The notes: generated by a model from the sequence alone, not told the origin. A stretch of 64,000 nt of DNA from Cellulomonas gelida (GCF_006538725.1 NZ_BJLQ01000013.1:25701-89700); one strand, 5' to 3'; counted from the stretch's first letter, positions 33,291 to 40,370 are shown. Made by a program: numbers and translations.

Positions 33291-33827
33291 TCAGGCGAGC
33301 ACCATGGCCAGGGCGGTCGCTGTCAGCGCGTCCGGGTCGTCAGGGCCGATCCCGACCGCGGCGAGCTGGCCGACCCCGACGACGGTCGCGAGCGCGACGA
33401 ACGACCGACGGCGCGCCTCGTCGGGCGCTTGCCCGAGCTCGACGAGCAGGTCGGCGAGGTAGTCCACGCGCCGCTGCGACACGCGAGCCACGGCGTCGCC
33501 GACGCCCTCCGCGGCGGCCTGGACGTAGAGCGTCGCGGAGTCGTGGCGCTGGTGCGCGACGGTCGAGAACAGCGCCTCGACCCGCTGGCGGGCGTCGCCA
33601 CCGGTCTGCGCGAGCGCGATGGTGGCGTCGGTGCGCTCCTCCTCCCAGCGCGCGACGACCGCCGAGACGAGCTCGGCGCGGTCGGCGAAGTGCCAGTAGA
33701 ACGAGCCCTTCGTCGCTCCGAGCGCGCGCGCGAGGGGTTCGACGCGCACGGCGGCGAGGCCGTCGTCCCGGAACGTCGTGTAGGCGGCGTCGACCCACGC
33801 CTGCCTGGTCGTCGAGGCCTTGACCAT
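33291..33827 (-). CDS. TetR family regulator
   Basis: A 178-aa repressor. The N-terminal DNA-binding domain (about 8-55) contains VRVEPLARALGATKGSFYWHF, typical of TetR proteins with the KGSFYWHF recognition helix. The ligand domain ends in hydrophobic helices (FVALATVVGVGQLAAVG). The ATG at 33827 follows a leaderless promoter (TAGCGT then 7 nt). The -10 box lies within one of two palindromic CCRTACGS-type sites, indicating autoregulation. It is divergent from the DUF2867 gene, its probable target. Confidence 0.88.
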   Translation of the reverse strand: MVKASTTRQAWVDAAYTTFRDDGLAAVRVEPLARALGATKGSFYWHFADRAELVSAVVARWEEERTDATIALAQTGGDARQRVEALFSTVAHQRHDSATLYVQAAAEGVGDAVARVSQRRVDYLADLLVELGQAPDEARRRSFVALATVVGVGQLAAVGIGPDDPDALTATALAMVLA

Positions 33828-33830
33828 AAT

Positions 33831-33872
33831 CCGTACGCTACCGTACGGTCGCTTCCATACGGCGCCGTACGG
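33831..33872. promoter_or_regulatory. Tandem operator of the TetR/DUF2867 intergenic region
   Basis: Two 18-bp palindromes, CCGTACGCTACCGTACGG (33831-33848) and CCATACGGCGCCGTACGG (33855-33872), lie 24 bp apart centre to centre. The first contains the TetR gene's -10 box (TAGCGT on the minus strand, 33835-33840). This fits cooperative binding by two TetR dimers. Confidence 0.75.
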
Positions 33873-33951
33873 ACGCCGTGTCACCTGAGCCCGACGACCC
33901 GCCGGACGGGTGTGGGCCGGCCGGGCTCGGCAGACAGGACGGGGGACGACG

Positions 33952-34413
33952 ATGACAGGCACTCGCTGGTCGCTCGCGCTGCGGGACTTCCCGCCGGACT
34001 ACGCCGACACGACGATCATCCGGCTCCCCGCGGGCGCCCCCACCGACCCGCGCGCCTGGGCCGACGCGACCTTCTCGCTGCGCACGATGCCCGGCTGGGT
34101 GCGCGCCGCGCTCGGCCTGCGGCAGCTCCTCGTCCCGCTGCTCGGCGTCCCCCGCGCGCCGCGTTCGACGTTCGCGGTCGACGAGGTGGCCGGTGACGCG
34201 TCGTGCGGCGAGGCCTTGATCGTCGCCGACGACCGGCACCTCGACTTCCGGTGCGGCGTCGCGGTCGACGCTCACGCGGGCCTCGTCGCGGTCACGACGA
34301 ACGTGCGGCTGCACAACCGCCGCGGCCGGCTCTACTTCCTGCCCGTGCGTGCGCTGCACCCCGTCGTCGTGCGCAGCATGCTGAACCGCGCGGCGCACGT
34401 GCTCGCGCGCTGA
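33952..34413 (+). CDS. DUF2867 family protein
   Basis: A 153-aa soluble protein. The DUF2867 pattern is seen in ATFSLRTMPGWVRAALGLR (about 38-56), DDRHLDFRCGVAVD, and the C-terminal LHNRRGRLYFLPVRALHPVV with VRSMLNRAA. The family has no established function that I know of; some members are domains of NAD-binding epimerase-like proteins. It lies 125 bp from the divergent TetR gene, with paired operators between, so it is likely TetR-controlled. GGGGGACG is a weak ribosome-binding site before the ATG at 33952. Confidence 0.82.
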   Translation: MTGTRWSLALRDFPPDYADTTIIRLPAGAPTDPRAWADATFSLRTMPGWVRAALGLRQLLVPLLGVPRAPRSTFAVDEVAGDASCGEALIVADDRHLDFRCGVAVDAHAGLVAVTTNVRLHNRRGRLYFLPVRALHPVVVRSMLNRAAHVLAR

Positions 34414-34427
34414 CCGCAGCGGCCCGC

Positions 34428-35864
34428 TCAGTCCAGCGCGGGTCCGCAGGCGGCCGCCGCCGTGGCAGCCAGGTGGTCCAGGCCGTGCACCTCGATCAGC
34501 GGACGCGTGTCGTCGACCACCGCCCAGCACCCGTCGACCACCTCGTAGCGCGAGCGGGGACCGTCGGCGACGTACGCGTGCAGCGCGCCGACCAGCCGGT
34601 CCACGGCCTCGCTCGGCGTCCCCACACCGACCGACGCACGGATCGCGCCCTCGGACGCGCCGAGCCGGGAGAGCAGCGGGTGCGCGCAGAACCGGCCGTC
34701 GCGCACGCCGATGCCGTGCTCGGCCGCGAGGTAGGCCGCGACCAGGCCCGGGTTGTGGTCGGCGACCGTGAACGTGACGACGCCGACGGGCTCGTCGGCG
34801 TCCGGCCAGATCCGCACGACCTGCACACCTGGCACCTGCTCGAGCCCCTCGACGAGCCGCGAGCGCAGCGCGGACTCGTGCGCGGCCAGCGCACCCGCCG
34901 GCAGCGCGGCGAGCGCGTCGCACGCCTCGGCCAGCGCGATCGCGCCGACCACGTTCGGCGAACCGGCCTCGTGCCGCGCGGGCGCGGGCTGCCACACCGT
35001 CCGATCGGCGCGCACGTCGCGCACCGCACCTCCCCCTGCGAGGTACGGCGTGCCGGAGTCGAGCCAGTCGCGGCGCCCGACGAGCGCGCCCGCTCCGAAC
35101 GGCGCGTACGTCTTGTGCCCCGAGAACGCGACGTAGTCGGCGCCCGTGGCTGCGAGCGAGAAGCCCCGGTGCGGGACGAGCTGCGCGCCGTCGACGGCCA
35201 CGCGGGCGCCCGCGGCGTGCGCGATCTCGACGACACGCTCGACGGGCAGCGCCTCACCGGTCACGTTCGACGCGCCCGAGACCGTGACGAGCGCGTACGG
35301 GTTCGCGGCGAGCTCCGCCGCGAGCGACTCGAGCGTCGCGGCGACCGTGGCCGCGATCGGCAGGATTGTCGTGCGGTGCCCGTGCGCGTGCCGGTCCGAC
35401 GTGCGCAGCCACGGCAGCAGGTTCGCGTGGTGCTCGAGGTCGAGCACCAGCACGCGTCCGCCCGCCGGGATGACGCCCGCCAGGAGGTTCAGCGCGTCGG
35501 TCGTGTTACGCGTGACGACCGCGACGTCGTCCTCCCGCGCGTCGACGAACCGCGCGATCGTCTGCCGCGCGGACTCGTACAGCGCGGTCGAGACCTGCGA
35601 GAGGTAGCCCGCACCGCGGTGGACGGACGCGTACAGCGGGAGCACCTCCGTGACCCGGTCCGCGACCGCCTGCAGCGCGGGTGCGCTCGCGGCGTAGTCG
35701 AGGTTGGCGTAGACGCGCTGCGTCCCGTCCACGAGCGGCACGGTGGTGGTGCCGCCGACGACGGGGAGCAGCGGCTCGACGGGCGCGAGGGCGGCCGTCG
35801 CGCTCGCCGGGCTGCCCGACGAGACGGCCTCGAGACACGGCGAGAGCTCGGCGACGACGGTCAT
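34428..35864 (-). CDS. Cysteine desulfurase-like class V aminotransferase under SAM-IV control
   Basis: A 478-aa PLP enzyme of the SufS/CsdA-like fold type I group. The internal aldimine lysine is in FSGHKTYAPFGAGALVGR. HHANLLPW carries the PLP-stacking His, and VDGAQLVPH the Asp/Gln pair. A candidate catalytic Cys is in GRFCAHPLL near residue 395. It would release sulfur, selenium or ammonia from cysteine or an analogue. A SAM-IV riboswitch lies directly upstream, placing it in sulfur metabolism rather than routine Fe-S assembly. The ribosome-binding site forms the palindrome GGAGGTACCTCC just before the ATG. Confidence 0.85.
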   Translation of the reverse strand: MTVVAELSPCLEAVSSGSPASATAALAPVEPLLPVVGGTTTVPLVDGTQRVYANLDYAASAPALQAVADRVTEVLPLYASVHRGAGYLSQVSTALYESARQTIARFVDAREDDVAVVTRNTTDALNLLAGVIPAGGRVLVLDLEHHANLLPWLRTSDRHAHGHRTTILPIAATVAATLESLAAELAANPYALVTVSGASNVTGEALPVERVVEIAHAAGARVAVDGAQLVPHRGFSLAATGADYVAFSGHKTYAPFGAGALVGRRDWLDSGTPYLAGGGAVRDVRADRTVWQPAPARHEAGSPNVVGAIALAEACDALAALPAGALAAHESALRSRLVEGLEQVPGVQVVRIWPDADEPVGVVTFTVADHNPGLVAAYLAAEHGIGVRDGRFCAHPLLSRLGASEGAIRASVGVGTPSEAVDRLVGALHAYVADGPRSRYEVVDGCWAVVDDTRPLIEVHGLDHLAATAAAACGPALD

Positions 35865-35909
35865 GGAGGTACCTCCGAGGATCCGGGGACCCCTGTGGGG
35901 TGTCCCGCG

Positions 35910-36025
35910 CTTGCCGTCACCGGTCGGTGCACGGCCTGGTCGTCACCCGGGGCACCCCACCGCGGAGGAGGGTTGCCGGCCAGCGAGCCGGGGCTTCGCG
36001 CTGGCGCTCATGACCTGACGGCAAG
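35910..36025 (-). promoter_or_regulatory. SAM-IV riboswitch upstream of the cysteine desulfurase-like gene
   Basis: On the minus strand: closing arm CTTGCCGTCA, then GGTCATGAG, GCCAGCG, AAGCCCCGGCT, GCTGGCCGGCAACCCTCC, GCGGTGGGGTGCCCCGGGTGA (split after GGGTGCCCC), GACCAGG, and the matching closing arm TGACGGCAAG. The core matches the actinobacterial SAM-IV consensus. A bulged hairpin (35886-35906) between aptamer and ribosome-binding site is a candidate expression platform. High SAM should reduce expression of the gene at 34428. Confidence 0.93.
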
Positions 36026-36137
36026 GGTGACGATCGCGCCCCGCGACTGTCAACGCCGGAACGGACACGTCTCGCAGAGCGGGACACTGTGTTCATCAGG
36101 TGGATGCTCCTCGGCTCGTGGCGTTACGCTCCTGCCA
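36026..36137. promoter_or_regulatory. Divergent promoter region between two SAM riboswitches
   Basis: On the plus strand TACGCT (36125-36130) is a fair -10 box, placing the start just before the SAM-I closing helix. On the minus strand a perfect TTGACA (36048-36053) is followed at 18 bp by CACCCT. That spacing would start transcription inside the SAM-IV closing arm, so either the helix is shorter or the true -10 lies elsewhere. I see no gene here. Confidence 0.45.
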
Positions 36138-36244
36138 CCATCCAGAGCGGCCGAGAGATCTGGCTCGACGACGCCGCAGCAACCCGCGGTCCCTGCCTCA
36201 CGAGGCGGGCGACCGGCCGAGGGTGCTACCGCCAGGACCGATGG
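36138..36244 (+). promoter_or_regulatory. SAM-I (S-box) riboswitch upstream of rhodanese-metZ
   Basis: The leader shows CCATC, CAGAGCGGCCGAGAGATCTG, GCTCGACGACGCCGCAGCAA (continuing ACC), GGTGCTACCGCCAGGACC and GATGG. These match the S-box core as found in actinobacteria. CCATC (36138-36142) and GATGG (36240-36244) close the first helix. The second strand runs straight into the GGAGGAGA ribosome-binding site of the next gene. SAM binding could therefore block translation initiation. Confidence 0.92.
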
Positions 36245-36252
36245 AGGAGAGC

Positions 36253-36666
36253 ATGGCGTACGCAGGCGACCTCACCCCGCAGCAGGCCTGGGACCTGCTC
36301 ACGTCCGACGAGCGCGCGCTGCTCGTCGACGTGCGCACGGAGGGCGAGTGGCTCCAGATCGGCGTCCCCGACGCCTCGGACGCGGGCGACCGCGCAGCGT
36401 TCGTCGAGTGGCTGACGCCCGCGGGCCCCAACCCCGCGTTCCTCGACCAGCTCGGCCTGGCCGGTCTCGAGCCCGGCGACGGTCGGCCCGTCGTGTTCCT
36501 GTGCCGGTCGGGCGTGCGCTCGATCGCCGCCGCGCAGGCCGCGACCGCTGCCGGCTTCGGGCCCGCCTACAACGTGCTGCGCGGCTTCGAGGGCGACATC
36601 GGTCCCGATGGTCAGCGCGGACACTGGGGCTGGCGCGCCGAGGGTCTGCCCTGGCGGCAGGCGTGA
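36253..36666 (+). CDS. Rhodanese-like sulfurtransferase
   Basis: A 137-aa single-domain rhodanese. The active-site loop is FLCRSGVRSIAAA with the sulfur-carrying Cys at residue 84. The N-terminal LLVDVRTEGEW (24-33) is the usual CH2A-type motif. It likely carries persulfide sulfur, possibly delivering sulfide to the sulfhydrylase encoded next. That gene starts with a GTG overlapping the TGA here. The ATG at 36253 follows GGAGGAGA, which directly abuts the SAM-I closing helix. Rhodanese-MetZ pairs are a recurrent actinobacterial arrangement. Confidence 0.92.
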   Translation: MAYAGDLTPQQAWDLLTSDERALLVDVRTEGEWLQIGVPDASDAGDRAAFVEWLTPAGPNPAFLDQLGLAGLEPGDGRPVVFLCRSGVRSIAAAQAATAAGFGPAYNVLRGFEGDIGPDGQRGHWGWRAEGLPWRQA

Positions 36667-37916
36667 CCGCCCGCGTCCCGGGCCCCGGCGACTGGGACGC
36701 GCGCCGCGTCCCCGTCGAGTCCCTGCGCCCCGACACGCTCGCCGTGCGCGCGGGTCAGGTGCGCTCGCAGTTCGGGGAGTTCGGTGAGGCGCTGTTCCTC
36801 ACGCAGGGCTTCACCTACGAGTCCGCGGGCCAGGCCGAGGCCGCGTTCGCGGGCGAGGTCGACCGGTTCCTGTACTCGCGCTACAACAACCCGACCGTCT
36901 CGACGTTCGAGGAGCGCCTGCGCCTGCTCGACGGCGCCGAGGCCTGCTACGCGACCGCGTCGGGCATGTCCGCGGTGTTCACCGCGCTCGCCGCGCTCGT
37001 CGGCCAGGGCTCGCGGATCGTCGCCGCCCGCGCGTTGTTCGGGTCGAGCGTCGTGATCTTCGACGAGATCCTCGCCCGGTGGGGCGTGCGGACCGACTAC
37101 GTCGACGGGCACGAGCTCGCGCAGTGGCAGCAGGCCCTGGCCACGCCGGCCGACGTGGTGTTCTTCGAGACGCCGTCCAACCCCATGCAGGACCTGGTCG
37201 ACATCGAAGCCGTCTCGCGCCTCGCGCACGCCGCGGGCGCCGTCGTCGTCGTCGACAACGTCTTCGCCACGCCGGTGTTCTCCCGCCCGCTCGACCTGGG
37301 CGCGGACGTCGTCGTCTACTCCGCGACGAAGCACATCGACGGCCAGGGCCGCGTGCTCGGCGGCGCGATCCTCGGCACCGAGGAGTTCGTGCGAGGGCCC
37401 GTGCAGACCCTCATCCGCAACACCGGGCCGTCGCTCTCGCCGTTCAACGCGTGGGTCCTGCTCAAGGGCCTCGAGACCATGTCCGTCCGTGTGCGCCACC
37501 AGGCCGCGTCCGCGCTCCGGCTCGCGCGGTGGCTCGAGGAGCACCCGGCCGTCGCGTCGGTGCGCTACCCGTTCCTGCCGTCCCACCCGCAGCACGCCCT
37601 TGCGCTGCGGCAGCAGACGGGGGGCGGGACGGTCGTGACGTTCACGCTCCGCACTCCGCAGGACGCCCCGCCCGAGGTCGCGAAGAAGGCCACGTTCGGC
37701 GTGCTGGACGCGCTGCGCGTCGTCGACATCTCGAACAACCTGGGCGACGCGAAGTCGATCGTCACCCACCCCGCGACGACGACCCACCGCAAGCTCGGGC
37801 CCGAGGGCCGCGCACGCGTCGGCATCGGCGAGGCCACGGTCCGCTTCTCGGTGGGCCTGGAGGACGTCGACGACCTCCAGGACGACCTCTCCCAGGCCCT
37901 CACCACCCTCACCTGA
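36663..37916 (+). CDS. metZ: O-succinylhomoserine sulfhydrylase
   Basis: A 417-aa Cys/Met-metabolism PLP enzyme. It makes homocysteine from O-succinyl- (or O-acetyl-) homoserine and sulfide. Signature segments are YSRYNNPTVSTFEERL, YATASGMSAVFTAL, DNVFATPVFSRPLDLGAD and the PLP-lysine region YSATKHIDGQGRVLGGAI. The GFTYESAGQAEAAF start and the ALRVVDISNNLGDAKS tract fit MetZ better than cystathionine gamma-synthase. Its GTG start overlaps the rhodanese stop (GTGA). The transcript is controlled by the SAM-I riboswitch, giving feedback from the pathway end product. Repeat array B follows 38 bp after the stop. Confidence 0.93.
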   Translation: MTARVPGPGDWDARRVPVESLRPDTLAVRAGQVRSQFGEFGEALFLTQGFTYESAGQAEAAFAGEVDRFLYSRYNNPTVSTFEERLRLLDGAEACYATASGMSAVFTALAALVGQGSRIVAARALFGSSVVIFDEILARWGVRTDYVDGHELAQWQQALATPADVVFFETPSNPMQDLVDIEAVSRLAHAAGAVVVVDNVFATPVFSRPLDLGADVVVYSATKHIDGQGRVLGGAILGTEEFVRGPVQTLIRNTGPSLSPFNAWVLLKGLETMSVRVRHQAASALRLARWLEEHPAVASVRYPFLPSHPQHALALRQQTGGGTVVTFTLRTPQDAPPEVAKKATFGVLDALRVVDISNNLGDAKSIVTHPATTTHRKLGPEGRARVGIGEATVRFSVGLEDVDDLQDDLSQALTTLT

Positions 37917-37953
37917 CCTCTGCGGCCGCCCACCGGTGACCTCCGCGACCCGC

Positions 37954-38100
37954 CCACCCCACGACCCAGCACCCGCTCCGGCCTTCCGCACTCGAAGCCG
38001 GAGCATCCGCTGCCTCACCGAACCCACCCCCGACGACCCAGCACCCGCTCCGGCCTTGAGCGCTCGATGCCGGCGCACGCGCAGGGTCGTGGGGTGGTGG
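37954..38100. repeat. Array B: two units of the 72-bp hairpin repeat
   Basis: Units begin with CCAG at 37966 and 38038, again 72 bp apart. Each has the left arm CCAGCACCCGCTCCGG and a right arm around GCCGGAGC or GCCGGCGC. An outer inverted pair, CCCCACGACCC and GGGTCGTGGGG, closes the array. It lies between the convergent stops of metZ and the LLM-like fragment and may end transcription of both. Confidence 0.75.
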
Positions 38101-38159
38101 CGGTCGACGGGCGGTGCGTGCGGGGGCGCGACGCAGGTGAGCGAGCGGCCCTGGCCGGG

Positions 38160-38702
38160 TCACAGCTGGTGGAGCGCGGCGGCCACCTCGGGGAGCAGGC
38201 GGCGTGACGGGCCGACGAGGGCGAGCTCGACCGCGTCCACGCCCGTGCGTCGGAGCACCTGCGCCACCGCCTCGGCGAGCGCGTCGATCGGCGCGACGAG
38301 CATCGCGTCCCCGGGCAGCCAAGCAAGGTGGGAGAACGCCGCGGCGTACATCAGGTGCTCGCGCCGGCGGTGGGCGTCGGCCTCGTCGTCTGCGACGACC
38401 GTCTCGACCTCGAGCACGACGAGCACGTCGGCGCGGTCCCTGCCCACGGCGGCGACCTCGTCGTCGAGCATCTGGACCAGCGCGCGCACCGCGGCATGCG
38501 TCGGCAGCCCGGCACCGTGCCGGATGCGGATGACGTCCGCGCGGGCGGCGGCGAGCGCGATCGTCGTGGGGTCGAGGGTCGCGTCGTCGATGACGAACTC
38601 GGTGCCCCGCGACGGCTGGGCGGCGGGCAGCGGGGCGCGGACGACGAGATCGTCGGCGACGCGGGGGCGGGGCGCGCGGACGTGCGTGAGGGGCTGAGCC
38701 AC
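38160..38702 (-). CDS. Truncated LLM-like (NtaA C-terminal half) protein
   Basis: A 180-aa protein without the N-terminal LLM barrel strands. It resembles the C-terminal half of the NtaA-like protein at 17587-18762: compare IALAAARADVIRIRHG with LALAARRADVVRLRAT, then VLEVETVVADDEADAHRRRE with the partner's DTYVVLADDESSARARL. It lacks the flavin-site half, so catalysis alone is doubtful. It could be a remnant, a regulator or a partner subunit. The GTG at 38702 has GAGGA 8 nt upstream. A 9-residue leader peptide ending CCR lies 70 nt upstream, which ties it to cysteine control. Confidence 0.6.
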   Translation of the reverse strand: MAQPLTHVRAPRPRVADDLVVRAPLPAAQPSRGTEFVIDDATLDPTTIALAAARADVIRIRHGAGLPTHAAVRALVQMLDDEVAAVGRDRADVLVVLEVETVVADDEADAHRRREHLMYAAAFSHLAWLPGDAMLVAPIDALAEAVAQVLRRTGVDAVELALVGPSRRLLPEVAAALHQL

Positions 38703-38772
38703 GGGAGGAGTCCTCGGGTCGTGCGGGTGCGCAGCGAGGGCCGTCGGGCCGCGGGCGCGCGGGGTCGTCAGC

Positions 38773-38802
38773 TCAGCGACAACACACCCGGACCGAGAAC
38801 AT
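38773..38802 (-). CDS. Nine-residue Cys-Cys leader peptide (MFSVRVCCR)
   Basis: A complete ATG-to-TGA ORF of 10 codons, with two adjacent TGT codons just before the last Arg codon. It has no ribosome-binding site but a -10 box 7 nt upstream, so translation would begin at the transcript's 5' end. This resembles other actinobacterial Cys-responsive leaders ending C(C)R-stop. Its 3' end is 70 nt before the LLM-like fragment gene. Confidence 0.65.
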   Translation of the reverse strand: MFSVRVCCR

Positions 38803-38809
38803 GCGGGCA

Positions 38810-38815
38810 AGGCTA
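38810..38815 (-). promoter_or_regulatory. -10 box of the Cys-Cys leader transcript
   Basis: TAGCCT on the minus strand lies 7 nt before the leader ATG. The -35 region is not conserved. Confidence 0.55.
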
Positions 38816-38912
38816 ACCGCCAACCCGCGCCCCGACCAGCCCCTGTCCACCACCGCCACCCACTTCACCCCCACCCCCGTCCCCACCCCCACGACGAGCC
38901 CACTCCCCCTCC

Positions 38913-39327
38913 CGACGAACCAGCGGTCGCTCCGGCTATCCGGCGTCCAGGCCGGAGCGGCCGCTGGGTCGCGCACGCCCCCGACGAACCAGCGCACACT
39001 CCGGCCACCCAGCGTCGAGGCCTGAGCAGGCGCTGGGTCGCGCGGCACGCTCCCGACGAACCAGCGGTCGCTCCGGCTATCCGGCGTCGAGGCCGGAGCG
39101 GCCGCTGGGTCACGCACGCCCCGACGAACCAGCGGTCGCTCCGGCCGCCCAGCGTCGAGACCTGAGCAGGCGCTGGGTCGCGCGGCACGCTCCCGACGAA
39201 CCAGCGGTCGCTCCGGGTAGCCGGCGCCGAGGCCGGAGCAGGTGCTGGGTCGCGCACACCCCTCCCGACGAACCAGCGTGCGCTCCGGGGATCCGGCGTC
39301 CAGGCCGGAGCGGGTGCTGGGTCGTGA
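38913..39327. repeat. Array C: six units of the 72-bp hairpin repeat
   Basis: Units begin with CCAG at 38920, 38989, 39061, 39129, 39201 and 39273 (spacing 69, 72, 68, 72, 72). Units 1 and 3 are near-identical, with arms CCAGCGGTCGCTCCGG and CCGGAGCGGCCGCTGG pairing with one G-U. Units 2 and 4 are near-identical to each other but of a second type, with right arm CCTGAGCAGGCGCTGG. This implies a two-unit duplication. The array lies downstream of the double-GNAT gene. C-rich flank on the left and G-rich flank on the right form an outer inverted pair. The adjoining 38816-38912 holds no gene that I can see. Confidence 0.85.
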
Positions 39328-39356
39328 CGGGGACGGGGGTGTGGGTGGGGCGGGGG

Positions 39357-40367
39357 TCAGTGGAGGGGGCGGGCGAACCAGAGGGTGATGAAGTCGCGCG
39401 CGGGGTTGGTGAAGGGGCGGATCGGGCGGTAGCCGTCCGAGAGGTAGAGCGTGATCGCCTCGGGCTGGCGGATGCCCGTGCCGAGCACCGCGGTGGTGAA
39501 GCCTCGCGCACGGGCCTCGTCGTGCGCGGTGGCGAGCAGCGAGCGGGCCACACCGGCGCCGCGTGCCTGATCGGTCACGTACAGCTTCTTGAGCTCCACG
39601 CTCCCGTCCGGGTACCCGTCGCGCGGGGCCCGAAGCGTCAGGCAGCCCACGGGCTCGTCGTCGAGACGCGCGACCCAGGTGACGAGCTCGCCGGTCCGCT
39701 GCCGCGCGTCGTCCGAGGCGAAGCCGTGGTCGGGCTCGTCGGTCACCAGCTCCGGATAGGTCCGCGTGTTCCATGCCCACATGGCGCGGCGCAGCGCCAC
39801 CGCGGTGTCGTCGTCCCACCCGACGGTCTCGATCACGAGCGAACGCCCGCCCTCGACCGCGAGCGGACGCCTGCCGTGCGCACTCGGTCGCTCCCGCGCA
39901 GCGCTGGCGGTCAGGTCCTTGGCGAAGCATCGCGACGACGGCTCGTCGACGTACTCCGCGTAGTTGGGGATCGACCGGTAGCCGAGCGACAGGTAGAGAC
40001 CGATCGCCTCGGGCTGGAGCACGCCGGTCTCCAGGACCAGCCGGGTCCAGCCCTGCTCGTGGGCGAGTCGCTCGAGCTCGAGCATCACGCGCCGCGAGTG
40101 CCCCCGTCCGCGCGCGCCCGGCACGGTGTAGAGCCGCTTGACCTCGGCGACGCCGGCACCGAGCTCGTCGGACGCGTCACGCAGCGCGACGCACGCGACC
40201 GGCTCGTCGTCCTCGCGCAGCACGACCATCGCGACGATCGACTCGCCGGTCATCTCGTGACCGATGTCGTCGTCGCCGTACCGCTCACGCAGCTCGGCCT
40301 GCTGCGCGGTGCGCAGCTGCGCCGCGTGCTCGTCGTCCCAGCCGACGTGCGCGAGCGCGACCCCCAT
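39357..40367 (-). CDS. Tandem GNAT-domain acetyltransferase
   Basis: A 336-aa protein with two GNAT domains. In each, the acetyl-CoA loop region can be seen: EVKRLYTVPGARGRGHSRRV (about 74-93) and ELKKLYVTDQARGAGVARSL (about 255-274). Each is followed by a QPEAI-LYLS-GY motif (QPEAIGLYLSLGY; QPEAITLYLSDGY). The halves arose by duplication. Amine substrates are unknown. It starts 3 bp after the purQ stop and probably rides on the purS-purQ transcript. Array C lies beyond its 3' end. Confidence 0.88.
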   Translation of the reverse strand: MGVALAHVGWDDEHAAQLRTAQQAELRERYGDDDIGHEMTGESIVAMVVLREDDEPVACVALRDASDELGAGVAEVKRLYTVPGARGRGHSRRVMLELERLAHEQGWTRLVLETGVLQPEAIGLYLSLGYRSIPNYAEYVDEPSSRCFAKDLTASAARERPSAHGRRPLAVEGGRSLVIETVGWDDDTAVALRRAMWAWNTRTYPELVTDEPDHGFASDDARQRTGELVTWVARLDDEPVGCLTLRAPRDGYPDGSVELKKLYVTDQARGAGVARSLLATAHDEARARGFTTAVLGTGIRQPEAITLYLSDGYRPIRPFTNPARDFITLWFARPLH

Positions 40368-40370
40368 GCG

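Noticed and set aside
36024..36053. TTGACA-N18-CACCCT as the promoter of the SAM-IV/cysteine desulfurase transcript
   Set aside because: Not accepted as certain. The implied start would fall within the 10-bp closing helix of the aptamer, so either the helix or the promoter call is wrong. It is reported only at low confidence.
34203..37916. One continuous 1237-codon plus-strand frame covering several genes
   Set aside because: Only its last 417 codons (metZ) have homology and codon-position GC bias. The earlier part is an Arg-rich shadow of the minus-strand cysteine desulfurase-like gene and crosses the riboswitches.
38913..39327. Possible CRISPR array
   Set aside because: The repeats are regular, but the intervening DNA is also repeated between units (types 1/3 and 2/4), arms are self-complementary over the whole unit, and no cas genes are near. 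Unique spacers are absent.
31078..39327. Insertion sequence or transposon remnants as the source of the repeat arrays
   Set aside because: No transposase fragment, target-site duplication or terminal repeats of IS type are visible around the arrays.
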